The notes under the pieces are model-generated. The model saw only the letters and a list, made by a program, of their open reading frames with translations. It searched no databases and was not told the DNA's origin. Positions 16,662-24,725 of a stretch of 64,000 bases of DNA are shown here, piece after piece (within the stretch, counting starts at the first letter, position 1; each line of letters starts with the position of its first letter). The stretch comes from Hydrogenophaga palleronii_A (GTDB lineage Bacteria; Pseudomonadota; Gammaproteobacteria; Burkholderiales; Burkholderiaceae_C): contig NZ_JAVDWU010000005.1 of the NCBI RefSeq assembly GCF_031457455.1, positions 62,001-126,000 on the forward strand, written 5' to 3'. Position numbers and translations under genes: made by a program.

Positions 16662-18074
16662 ATGCCATCGCACGATCACGGTCTTCAGGCGTTGGCCGAC
16701 TACCTGGCTTCAAGACGCGACCAGATCGTGGCCGCCTGGCGCTTCGCGGTGGAAGCCGACCATTCGCTGACCACCGGCGCTTCCCTGGGCCGCGCCCAGA
16801 TGGTCGACCACATTCCCGCCTTGCTCGAAGGCTTCGAGATGCAACTGCGCGAACCGGCGTCCGATGCCTCTCACCGGGGGGATGCTGCGGCGCACGGGCT
16901 GCACCGATGGCAGCAAGGTTTCGGTCTGGCCGAAGTCACGCGTGAGCTGGGCCATCTGAACGAATGTGTGGTCACGGAAATCGACCGTTGTGCGCACCTG
17001 CCCATCGCGCACCCCCCCGAAGTGCTTGCCCGCGCTCGGTCGGTATGGGCCAGCATTTTCAGCATTGCCGTGAGCGCCAGCACGACGCAGTACTTCAAAC
17101 TGCAGCAGATGGAATCGGCCAGCTATGTGAGTGAGCTGGAACAGGCCATGCGCAAGTTGAGCGAGCTGGAGCGACAGCGGGCAGCGCTCTGGCAGCAGGC
17201 CGCACACGATTTGCGCGGCAACATTGGCGTGGTGACGAACGCTGCCGTGGGTCTGGGCTACCCCAACCTCGATGAATCCGCACGTGACAACTTTCTGCGC
17301 ATGCTCGGGCGCAACATGCGTTCCCTGCACAACTTGCTGGATGACATCACCAGCCTCGCGAGGCTACAGGGCGGCCGGGAAGTCCGGCGCCTGGGGACGG
17401 TCGATGTGGCGGCGCTCCTCACGGAACTGGCAGAGAACCTGCGGGTCGCCGCCGCTGCCCAAGGATTGACGCTGGCGTTGACGGGTGAGAACGACCTTCT
17501 GGTGCAAAGCGATTCGGTCAAGCTTCAGAGAATCGCTCAAAACCTGGTGCTCAATGCGATCCACTACACCGCCACCGGGAGCGTGGAAGTGTCCTGGGAA
17601 GCGTCGGGTCCGAAAGATCCGGCGCGCTGGGTGCTTCAGGTGAAGGACACAGGCCCCGGGCTCGGCCCGATCGCAGGTTCGGATGTGCGGGATGCACTGG
17701 AAACCGCGACCGAGAATGCGCGTGACGTGGCCCGAGGCGCTCAGATGGGTCAGGTGGTGCACGCGCAGCCAGACGGCATCGAACCGACCGATGCGGTGGT
17801 ATCGCAGGAACAAGGTGGGGACGCCCCTTTCCACCACGGCGAAGGCATCGGCCTGGCCATCGTCAAACGCCTGTGCGAATTGCTGGACGCCACCATACAG
17901 GTGGAGACGGGGCGAGACGGCACCTGTTTCCGAATCCTGTTTCCCAGCCGGTACCCATCCGAATTGCCTGCCGACGAAGCCGATGCCCACAACCGGAAAG
18001 CACCAGGAGCGGGCCCGGTTCGGGATCACCCGACGGGCTGGGAATCCCCTTCCACAGGTGCTTCGGACGGTTGA
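16662..18074 (+). CDS. Cytosolic sensor histidine kinase with RsbRD-like N-terminus
   Basis: 470-residue kinase without membrane helices. The N-terminal helical domain (about 5-145, with LADYLASRRDQIVAAWRFAV) resembles the RsbRD-type globin-like sensor found in stressosome-related proteins. It is followed by a coiled coil (about 150-178), HisKA with H182 in QAAHDLRGNIGVV, and a HATPase domain (N box NLVLNAIHYT, G boxes KDTGPGLG and GEGIGLAIVK). About 60 residues are inserted between the G1 and G2 boxes. AAAGGA precedes the ATG at 16662. The 3' end overlaps the convergent VOC gene by 49 bp. Confidence 0.88.
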   Translation: MPSHDHGLQALADYLASRRDQIVAAWRFAVEADHSLTTGASLGRAQMVDHIPALLEGFEMQLREPASDASHRGDAAAHGLHRWQQGFGLAEVTRELGHLNECVVTEIDRCAHLPIAHPPEVLARARSVWASIFSIAVSASTTQYFKLQQMESASYVSELEQAMRKLSELERQRAALWQQAAHDLRGNIGVVTNAAVGLGYPNLDESARDNFLRMLGRNMRSLHNLLDDITSLARLQGGREVRRLGTVDVAALLTELAENLRVAAAAQGLTLALTGENDLLVQSDSVKLQRIAQNLVLNAIHYTATGSVEVSWEASGPKDPARWVLQVKDTGPGLGPIAGSDVRDALETATENARDVARGAQMGQVVHAQPDGIEPTDAVVSQEQGGDAPFHHGEGIGLAIVKRLCELLDATIQVETGRDGTCFRILFPSRYPSELPADEADAHNRKAPGAGPVRDHPTGWESPSTGASDG

Positions 18075-18478
18075 GCCTCGCGGCACACGGCGGCGAGCTT
18101 GTTGCCGTCAGGATCGCGCACATAGGCGGCGTAAAAGTGTTCTCCGTACTGCGGCCTCAAGCCCGGCTCGCCTTCTGAAGTGCCGCCGTGGGCCAACGCG
18201 GCCGCATAGAACACCTGCACCTGCAGCCAGCTTTGTGCGCGAAGCGCAACCATGACCCCGTTGCCGGGCGCGGCCGGCTGGCGGTCAAAGGGCGCGCAGA
18301 TCCTCAGACTCCATGACGCTTCACCGCCCGTCTTGTCGGGCCCCCATCCCAACCAGCCATTGAAGTTGGCATCGCCTTCCACCAGGCACCGGGACAAACC
18401 CAAAGCGCCCATCACAGCGTCGTAGAAGTCGGCAGCTTTCGCAATGTCGTTGGTGCCCAGGCAGACGTAAGTGAACAT
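18026..18478 (-). CDS. VOC-superfamily (glyoxalase/bleomycin-resistance fold) protein
   Basis: 150-residue single VOC domain: MFTYVCLGTNDIAKAADFYD opens the first beta-alpha-beta-beta-beta unit and HFYAAYVRDPDGNKLAAVC closes the second, the usual metal-site end. Such proteins cover glyoxalases, dioxygenase-like and drug-binding members, so substrate is not assigned. GGAGG precedes the start at good spacing. The last 49 bp overlap the end of the kinase on the other strand. A weak sigma-54-like match (AGGAGC-GGCAT-TTGCC, minus strand, 18522-18537) lies about 45 bp upstream of the start. Confidence 0.87.
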   Translation of the reverse strand: MFTYVCLGTNDIAKAADFYDAVMGALGLSRCLVEGDANFNGWLGWGPDKTGGEASWSLRICAPFDRQPAAPGNGVMVALRAQSWLQVQVFYAAALAHGGTSEGEPGLRPQYGEHFYAAYVRDPDGNKLAAVCREAQPSEAPVEGDSQPVG

Positions 18479-18639
18479 GTCGTGAACCTCCAGGGGATCA
18501 GATGAAGTGCGGGCGGGCTGGGGCAAATGCCGCTCCTGCGCACCAGCAGAACCACCCCATGCGTTTCCCTGACAAAAAGGTCGGAGCAGATTTGCCGCAA
18601 TCTTTTCCATCCCCCGGGAGCAAAAGGGCCTCACAAGCC

Positions 18640-18655
18640 TGGCACGTGTTCTGCC
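18640..18655 (+). promoter_or_regulatory. Sigma-54 -24/-12 promoter for the SDR gene
   Basis: TGGCAC-GTGTT-CTGCC: perfect -24 box and GG-N10-GC spacing, with C for T at the first -12 base. The predicted start is near 18666, 41 bases before the ATG at 18707. TTGCCGCAA lies at 18592-18600. Confidence 0.65.
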
Positions 18656-18706
18656 ATGTCTGGTTCCATCCATCCCCGTCTCGTATTCAATTGAAAGGAG
18701 CCCGAC

Positions 18707-19639
18707 ATGCCAGACACCGCCCAGACCGCTGACGCTGCGCAAGCCAAGGAAGAAAAAAACGACGAGGCCGTGCAAGCCGGCCCCCGCAACAACCCGGCCG
18801 AGATGCCCGCACAGCACCTTGATGAGAATGAGGGCGAAGCAGACTTGGAACTCAGGCCACGTTTCATGGCGCCCGACTACAAAGGAAGTCAGAAGCTGCT
18901 GGGACGCGTGGCATTGATCACCGGTGGCGATTCAGGCATTGGGCGCGCGGTGGCGGTCCTGTTTGCGCGTGAAGGTGCCGACGTGGCCGTGGCATTTCAT
19001 TCGTCCACCGAGGATGCGGAAGAAACCCGTCGACATGTGGAGGCCGAAGGGCAGCGCTGCATCTTGCTGCAAGGCGATGTGCGCGACCCGGCCTGGTGTG
19101 AAGACGCGGTCGCTCGCACCGTGCAGACCCTGGGTGGTCTGGACATCCTGGTCAACAACGCCGCCTTTCAGAAGCACGCCGAATCCATCGAGGACATCGA
19201 CGACGACCGCCTGCGCGAGACCTGGGACACCAACCTGGGCGGCTACTTCCGACTCACACGCGCGGCCTTGCCCCACCTGAAACGCGGGTCTTCCATCATC
19301 AATACCGGTTCGGTGGTAGGCCTCAGGGGCAGTGCCCATCTGCTGGACTATGCGGCGACCAAGGGTGCCATCCATGCGTTCACCAAGTCGCTGGCCAGCA
19401 ACCTGATCGAGCGCGGCATCCGGGTCAACGCCATTGCCCCCGGGCCGGTGTGGACGCCGCTGAATCCTGCGGACCTCTCGGCCGACAAGGTGGTCGAGTT
19501 CGGACGCAATTCGGACATGAAGCGGGCGGCACAGCCCGAAGAGCTGTCCCCTGCCTATGTGTTTCTGGCTGCGCCGTCCTGTTCGGGCTACATCACCGGC
19601 ATCGTGCTGCCCATCACCGGCAGTGTCGATGCCATCTGA
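18707..19639 (+). CDS. SDR family oxidoreductase (YghA-like)
   Basis: 310-residue short-chain dehydrogenase with an extra N-terminal segment of about 55 polar residues, as in the YghA/general-stress SDR group. The cofactor motif is ITGGDSGIGRAVAVLF, the structural motif is NNAAFQ, and the active site has a Ser in NTGSVVGLRG with Tyr and Lys in YAATKGA. It ends in GIVLPITGSVDAI, the usual C-terminal strand. YghA-type enzymes reduce short aldehydes and are stress-induced in several bacteria; the substrate here is not known. GAAAGGAG precedes the ATG. It is convergent with the hemerythrin gene. Confidence 0.92.
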   Translation: MPDTAQTADAAQAKEEKNDEAVQAGPRNNPAEMPAQHLDENEGEADLELRPRFMAPDYKGSQKLLGRVALITGGDSGIGRAVAVLFAREGADVAVAFHSSTEDAEETRRHVEAEGQRCILLQGDVRDPAWCEDAVARTVQTLGGLDILVNNAAFQKHAESIEDIDDDRLRETWDTNLGGYFRLTRAALPHLKRGSSIINTGSVVGLRGSAHLLDYAATKGAIHAFTKSLASNLIERGIRVNAIAPGPVWTPLNPADLSADKVVEFGRNSDMKRAAQPEELSPAYVFLAAPSCSGYITGIVLPITGSVDAI

Positions 19640-19673
19640 GTGACCGCGCCGATCCTGTGCGCTTCACCGGCGC

Positions 19674-20273
19674 TCAATGCCTGGTGAAGCGGCCAGGCCA
19701 GAAGTGCTGAACGACGACCCCACCTGCCAGCAGCGTGCCCGCGGTGAACAGGGCCGTCTTCAGCGGGGCGGACCGAATCGCGGTGGCCACGCTGGCCGCG
19801 TACGGGCTGGTCAGTTCAAAACGCCGGCGCGTCATCTGAGCGCCCAGCGCATTCAGGCGTTGTGGTCCCATGAGCCGCTGCGCGGCCGGCAGCACCTGGG
19901 CCTCCTCTTCTGAAACGTGCTGGCGTACGGCGGCGATCAGTGCTGTGAGCGCATCGACCTGTTCCTGTGTCTGGGCCGTTCCGGCAAGCGAGCGCACCTG
20001 CTCCATTTGCTGGCGCATGTCTGCGTGGTCTTTACGGCTTCGCTCCAGCACAGGCAGGGGCATGCCGCATTCGCGCAGCGCCGGGTAGAACAGTTCTTCT
20101 TCCAGCTGGTTGTGAATATCCAGCATGCGGCAAATTTTGCGGCAAATGGCGCCCAGCTCCGAGGGGGACATGCCAGGCTTCACCTTCTGGTAGCAAGCCA
20201 GTACGCGCGCATGGTCCATGCGGATCATGCGGATCGCTGCGGGAAAAGCGGGTCGCGAGTGACGCTCTGACAT
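19674..20273 (-). CDS. Hemerythrin HHE-domain protein with C-terminal membrane anchor
   Basis: 199-residue protein. The hemerythrin-like di-iron four-helix domain (about 10-135) shows the expected His/Glu ligands: DHARVL, HNQLEEELFYPAL, RKDHADMRQQ and HVSEEEAQVLPAA. A C-terminal region (about 165-190) forms one hydrophobic helix (LKTALFTAGTLLAGGVVVQHF). Bacterial HHE proteins bind oxygen or sense oxygen, NO or peroxide; the anchored form suggests membrane-side protection or sensing. AAGG precedes the start at 20273. It is divergent from katE, and both have sigma-54 promoters in the shared 215-bp space. Confidence 0.88.
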   Translation of the reverse strand: MSERHSRPAFPAAIRMIRMDHARVLACYQKVKPGMSPSELGAICRKICRMLDIHNQLEEELFYPALRECGMPLPVLERSRKDHADMRQQMEQVRSLAGTAQTQEQVDALTALIAAVRQHVSEEEAQVLPAAQRLMGPQRLNALGAQMTRRRFELTSPYAASVATAIRSAPLKTALFTAGTLLAGGVVVQHFWPGRFTRH

Positions 20274-20311
20274 GTCAGACCTTCCGATGACTAAGGGGGC
20301 TCCATGCTTGC

Positions 20312-20327
20312 GGCAACCCACATGCCT
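20312..20327 (-). promoter_or_regulatory. Sigma-54 -24/-12 promoter for the hemerythrin gene
   Basis: Read on the minus strand: AGGCAT-GTGGG-TTGCC, correct spacing, predicted start near 20301, about 28 bases before the ATG. The -12 box is part of TTGCGGCAA (plus strand 20308-20316). Confidence 0.65.
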
Positions 20328-20415
20328 TGTCCCTCGCACGAGATGCCGGCCACCCGAACGCAGTGGCCCCGGGTGCTGAGACCCACAGCCGCAGCCTGGG
20401 TTGATGCCGCCCCCC

Positions 20416-20431
20416 GGGCACCGACTTTGCC
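20416..20431 (+). promoter_or_regulatory. Sigma-54 -24/-12 promoter for katE
   Basis: GGGCAC-CGACT-TTGCC with correct GG-N10-GC spacing. The predicted start is near 20442, 47 bases before the ATG at 20489. Confidence 0.72.
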
Positions 20432-20488
20432 CTCTGGGGGTGTTCGCTGTCACATCAACACCCTCAACCCCACCTTCCTGACAAAGAC

Positions 20489-22927
20489 ATGGCCAGAAAA
20501 TCCCCAGCTCCCACCAAACGAGGGGCCACATCCGGCCCCGCCGTGCTGCCTTCTTCGGGCGCCTTTGCCAGCACCGTTTCAGGGCCGAGCCAACTGCCCG
20601 ACGTCGCTGGCGTGGACCTTTCCGTTCAGGAGATGGCAGAGCAGAGGCACGCGCTTGAACGAACAGCCGGCGCCATGCCTTTCAATGAGAACAAGGCGGG
20701 CGAACACGGCCTGGCCAATGGCCATGCGCCGCAGGCGGGTGCACATGTCGAGCTGACAGACGACACAGCGGGCGCCAGCACCCTGAGCGAAACCATTTCT
20801 TCATTGAAGGTGGGCGAATCACAGCCGATGCTGGGCAGAAACGCCAACAGCCCATCGCTCGACGCCGTGCGGGTGGACGCCAGTGGTCAGACGCTGACGA
20901 CCAACCAGGGCGTGCTGGTGGCCGACAACCAGAACTCCCTGAAAGCGGGCCTGCGAGGCGCCACCCTGATGGAAGACTTCATCCTGCGGGAGAAGCTCAC
21001 CCATTTTGACCATGAGCGCATTCCGGAGCGGGTGGTGCATGCGCGCGGCTCGGCAGCACACGGTTATTTTGAATGCATCGAGTCCCTGGCTGACATCACC
21101 AGGGCCGAGCTGTTCGCCGAACCTGGCAAGCGAACCCCGGTGTTCGTGCGCTTTTCCACCGTGGCCGGTGAGCGTGGATCGGCCGACACGGTGCGCGACA
21201 CGCGCGGCTTTGCCACGAAGTTCTATACCGACGATGGCAACTGGGACCTGGTGGGCAACAACATTCCGGTGTTCTTCATTCAGGACGCGATGAAGTTCCC
21301 GGACCTGGTGCACGCCGTGAAGCCCGAACCGCATCATGGCATGCCCCAGGCCAGCAGCGCACACGATACGTTCTGGGATTTCATTTCCCTGATGCCCGAA
21401 TCCATCCACCACACCCTGTGGGTCATGAGCGATCGCGGCATCCCGCGCAGCTATCGCACCATGCAGGGTTTCGGTGTGCACACCTTCCGGTTTGTCAATG
21501 CGCGAAACGAATCCGTCTTTGTGAAGTTCCACTGGCTGCCTGCGGCGGGTACCCATTCGCTGGTGTGGGACGAAGCGGCGAAGATCGCAGGCGCCGACCC
21601 CGACTTCCATCGCCGCGACCTCTGGGAGTCGATCGAGTCCGGCCTGTTTCCGGAATACGAGCTGGCGATCCAGGTGTTCACGGAAGAAGAGGCCGACCAG
21701 TTCTCGTTCGATGTGCTCGATGCCACCAAGATCGTGCCGGAGGAGCTTGTGCCCTTGCGGGTGGTCGGCAGGATGGTGCTGAACCGCAACCCCGACAACT
21801 TCTTTGCGGAGACCGAGCAGGTGGCCTTTTGCACCGCCCACGTGGTGCCTGGCATTGAGTTCACCAACGACCCTTTGCTGCAGGGGCGCATCCACAGCTA
21901 CATCGACACGCAGATCTCCCGCCTGGGTGGTGCCAACTTCCACGAGATCCCTATCAACGCGTCATTGACAGAGGTGCACAACAACCAGCGCGATGGGATG
22001 CACAGGAAGGCGATTCATCGGGGTCGGGCGGCTTATGAGCCGAACTCCCTGGCCGGCGGCTGCCCGTTCCAGGCCGGCCCGGCAGGGTTTGTGTCGTTCC
22101 CTCAGCCCGTGTTCGAAGACAAGGTGCGCGGCAAGCCCGAGAAATTCGCCGATCATTACTCCCAGGCCCAGTTGTTCTGGCGCAGTCAGAGCCTGATCGA
22201 GAAGAACCACATCATCGCGGCCTTCCGGTTCGAGCTCTCCCGGGTGACGGTGGGGGCCGTGAGGCGCCGCATGGTGTCGGTACTGGCGAATGTGGATGCT
22301 GAGTTGGCACAAGCCGTGGCCACGGGTCTGGGGTTCAGTGACATGCCTGCACCACAACCCCGGGCGCTGGCACGGGAAGTGAAGAGCGAGGTGGATGCAT
22401 CGCCCGCGCTTTCGCTGTTTGCCCGGCCCGGCGAAATGGGCGCTGCCGGCCGACGGGTCGCTGTGCTGATCGCTGATGGACTGGACCTCAAGGCCCTGCT
22501 GTCTGTCAAACAGGCCTTCAATGATGCCGGGATCATTCCTCGCTGGGTCGGTGCCCGGCTCGGCAAGGTGACCAGCACCGATGGCCAACAGGTGGAAGTG
22601 GAGACCACGCTGGAGGCCATGCCTTCCGTGCTGTGGGATGCCACCGTGGTGCTTGCCCCGCACCCCCAGGTCTCATCCAGCGGAGGCATGGGTCAGTTCG
22701 CCGAGTTCCTGCGAGACCAGTACCGGCATTGCAAGCCGATCTTGCTGGTGGACTGGGCGCCCGTGCAGATGGCCGACCTGGGCATCATGACGACCCTGCC
22801 CAATGGTGAAGAAGATCCGGGGCTTTTCCTGGCCGCGGGCGCCGATGCCTTGCCCATGCCTGAATTCGTTGAGGCCCTGGCACGGCACCGCCACTTTGAA
22901 AGAGAAAGCGACCCACCCAAGGTATGA
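20489..22927 (+). CDS. katE: Large-subunit catalase HPII type
   Basis: 812-residue heme catalase that disproportionates hydrogen peroxide. The catalytic His is H184 in RVVHARGSAAHG, the active-site Asn is in GNNIP (257-258), and the proximal heme Tyr is in HSYIDTQISRLGG. The C-terminal 170 residues form the DJ-1/glutamine-amidotransferase-like flavodoxin domain (RRVAVLIADGLDLKALLSV) that marks large (about 750 residue) clade-2 catalases. The N-terminal 100 residues are an extended arm, longer than in E. coli KatE (753 residues). No strong ribosome site precedes the ATG (CCTGACAAAGAC), so the exact start is less certain. In enteric bacteria katE depends on RpoS; here a sigma-54 promoter is present. 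Confidence 0.94.
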   Translation: MARKSPAPTKRGATSGPAVLPSSGAFASTVSGPSQLPDVAGVDLSVQEMAEQRHALERTAGAMPFNENKAGEHGLANGHAPQAGAHVELTDDTAGASTLSETISSLKVGESQPMLGRNANSPSLDAVRVDASGQTLTTNQGVLVADNQNSLKAGLRGATLMEDFILREKLTHFDHERIPERVVHARGSAAHGYFECIESLADITRAELFAEPGKRTPVFVRFSTVAGERGSADTVRDTRGFATKFYTDDGNWDLVGNNIPVFFIQDAMKFPDLVHAVKPEPHHGMPQASSAHDTFWDFISLMPESIHHTLWVMSDRGIPRSYRTMQGFGVHTFRFVNARNESVFVKFHWLPAAGTHSLVWDEAAKIAGADPDFHRRDLWESIESGLFPEYELAIQVFTEEEADQFSFDVLDATKIVPEELVPLRVVGRMVLNRNPDNFFAETEQVAFCTAHVVPGIEFTNDPLLQGRIHSYIDTQISRLGGANFHEIPINASLTEVHNNQRDGMHRKAIHRGRAAYEPNSLAGGCPFQAGPAGFVSFPQPVFEDKVRGKPEKFADHYSQAQLFWRSQSLIEKNHIIAAFRFELSRVTVGAVRRRMVSVLANVDAELAQAVATGLGFSDMPAPQPRALAREVKSEVDASPALSLFARPGEMGAAGRRVAVLIADGLDLKALLSVKQAFNDAGIIPRWVGARLGKVTSTDGQQVEVETTLEAMPSVLWDATVVLAPHPQVSSSGGMGQFAEFLRDQYRHCKPILLVDWAPVQMADLGIMTTLPNGEEDPGLFLAAGADALPMPEFVEALARHRHFERESDPPKV

Positions 22928-23003
22928 GCTCTGGTGCACGCATGTCTTATGTGCGTGAGCCAACGGTGCGCCATCGTCCGTGGCCTTGCCTGATGCTGCC
23001 CGT

Positions 23004-23036
23004 TTACGGCAACTTTTACCGCAATGTTTGGCGCAA
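23004..23036 (+). repeat. Three phased TTRCSGCAA-type repeats upstream of rpoN
   Basis: TTACGGCAA (23004), TTACCGCAA (23016) and TTGGCGCAA (23028) lie at an exact 12-bp period, 126-158 bp upstream of the rpoN -24 box. This is the range where sigma-54 activators bind. A binding role is inferred. Confidence 0.5.
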
Positions 23037-23051
23037 ATGTGAGAAATGGTC

Positions 23052-23071
23052 CGGCATGCAACGGCATGCAA
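23052..23071 (+). repeat. Tandem decamer CGGCATGCAA x2
   Basis: CGGCATGCAA is repeated exactly head-to-tail at 23052-23061 and 23062-23071, about 90 bp before the rpoN promoter. Each unit holds the palindrome GCATGC. The 313-bp space 22928-23240 has no gene, only these repeats and the promoter. Confidence 0.45.
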
Positions 23072-23161
23072 AAAAGAGAGCACGGGAGCGATACGGCAGG
23101 CGCGAAGGGTGGCGCCCTTGTGCCCCTCACATTGTTTGAAATTGTGTCGCATGGGCGCTTG

Positions 23162-23177
23162 AGGCACGGTGGTTGCG
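23162..23177 (+). promoter_or_regulatory. Sigma-54 -24/-12 promoter for rpoN
   Basis: AGGCAC-GGTGG-TTGCG with correct GG-N10-GC spacing. The predicted start is near 23188, 53 bases before the GTG at 23241. It implies positive autoregulation. Confidence 0.68.
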
Positions 23178-23240
23178 TGGTCAACGGAGGCCCGGTTTTC
23201 GTGGGCGAAAAAGCAGACCACTTACCAGAGGAGGTATTCC

Positions 23241-24695
23241 GTGATCCAGATGGACGTTCGCGCCGATCAGCGCCAGACCCAGACCCTTTCCCCCCGGCTG
23301 CAGCATGCGGTTCGCCTGCTTCAGATGTCTTCTCTCGATTTCGGGCTCATGGTCCGCGACACCTTGGGGAAAAATCCGTTCCTGGAACCTGACGACGACA
23401 TCGACGATGCGGACGACGCGGAGCGTTCTGAACTGGAAACCGGGGCACAGAAAGAGGGCGACACTTTCGAGGAGCGCACCACCACGGCACCGAATGAATC
23501 GGCCGATGGCGGTGAGGAGTCCGATCGCGATCTCTGGCTGGCCGATGCCGCTATGGGCAACCGCAGGGAATCGGACGGAGAAACCTCAGCGCTGGACATG
23601 ATGATGGCCGAGCGCTCGCTCAGCATGCACCTGCACAGCCAGCTCAACACCATGCAGCTGGGCGAACGCGATCTGACGCTGGCGCATGTGATTGTGGAAT
23701 CCCTGGAAGACGACGGCTATCTGCGCACCCCTTTGCACGAGCTGATCGAGCATGTGGCCATGGACCCGCCCGTGGAACTGGTCGAATTGCAGATTGCGCT
23801 GAAGATGGTGCAGTCGCTCGAGCCGGCTGGCGTGGGTGCACGCAGTGTCGCCGAGTGCCTGGAACTGCAGCTCCACGAAATCGAATGCGTGGAGATGCGG
23901 GCCCTCGCCCAGACCATTGTGGCCGATCACCTGCCGGCGCTGGCCGCGCGTGACGTGGCGGGCCTGTCTCGTCTGCTCGACAAGCCGCCCGCGGTCATTG
24001 AAGGCGTGTGCGACCGCATCCGCCGGTTGGACCCCCGGCCGGGCTGGCGCTGGGGGTCGTCTCATGTGGCCTACGTGGTGCCCGATGTGATCGTGAAGAA
24101 GATCCGTGGCGAGTGGCAGGCGCAGTTGAACCCAGCCATCGTGCCGCGGGTGCGCTTGAACCAGGTCTATGCCGACCTGTTCCAGCGGCACCGCTCGGCC
24201 GAGAATGCGGAGATGGGCGCCCACCTGCAGGAGGCCCGCTGGACGCTGCGCAATGTGGAGCAGCGCTTCTCCACCATTCTTGACGTCGCACAGGCCATCA
24301 TCAAGCGACAGCGACACTTTCTGGAATTCGGGCCCATGGCCATGAAGCCCCTGGGTCTGCGCGAGATCGCAGAAGAGGTGGGCGCGCACGAGTCCACCGT
24401 CTCACGGGTCACGAACAACAAGTACATGTCGACGCCCCGGGGGGTCTTCGAACTCAAGCACTTCTTCTCGCGCGCGATGGTCAGCGCAAACGGACGGGCA
24501 TGCTCCGGCACCGCGATCAGGGGGCTCATTCAGGACATGATCGAGGCAGAGTCGGGCGGCGAGCCACTGTCGGATGCGGAGATCACCCGGCAGTTGAGCC
24601 AGCAGGGCCTGGTGGTGGCGCGGCGCACCGTCACCAAATACCGGCAGATGCTGCGCATCGAGGCCGTGGGTCGCCGGCGCCGGCACGATGCCTGA
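23241..24695 (+). CDS. rpoN: RNA polymerase sigma-54 factor, accessory copy
   Basis: 484-residue sigma-54. Region I is Gln/Leu-rich (QTLSPRLQHAVRLLQMSSLDF), then an acidic region II (about 50-105), the core-binding domain, a helix-turn-helix (VGAHESTVSRVTNNKY) and the RpoN box ARRTVTKYR (460-468) that reads the -24 element. Translation is placed at GTG 23241 because GAGGAGG stands just before it and region I starts there; the open frame upstream to 23169 has no ribosome site. The usual rpoN neighbours (lptB, hpf, ptsN) are absent, so this is probably a second copy dedicated to the stress island. It converges on a hybrid kinase. Confidence 0.94.
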   Translation: MIQMDVRADQRQTQTLSPRLQHAVRLLQMSSLDFGLMVRDTLGKNPFLEPDDDIDDADDAERSELETGAQKEGDTFEERTTTAPNESADGGEESDRDLWLADAAMGNRRESDGETSALDMMMAERSLSMHLHSQLNTMQLGERDLTLAHVIVESLEDDGYLRTPLHELIEHVAMDPPVELVELQIALKMVQSLEPAGVGARSVAECLELQLHEIECVEMRALAQTIVADHLPALAARDVAGLSRLLDKPPAVIEGVCDRIRRLDPRPGWRWGSSHVAYVVPDVIVKKIRGEWQAQLNPAIVPRVRLNQVYADLFQRHRSAENAEMGAHLQEARWTLRNVEQRFSTILDVAQAIIKRQRHFLEFGPMAMKPLGLREIAEEVGAHESTVSRVTNNKYMSTPRGVFELKHFFSRAMVSANGRACSGTAIRGLIQDMIEAESGGEPLSDAEITRQLSQQGLVVARRTVTKYRQMLRIEAVGRRRRHDA

Positions 24696-24725
24696 TCGCG
24701 CGCCGGGTCCAGGGGTCCCGCACGT

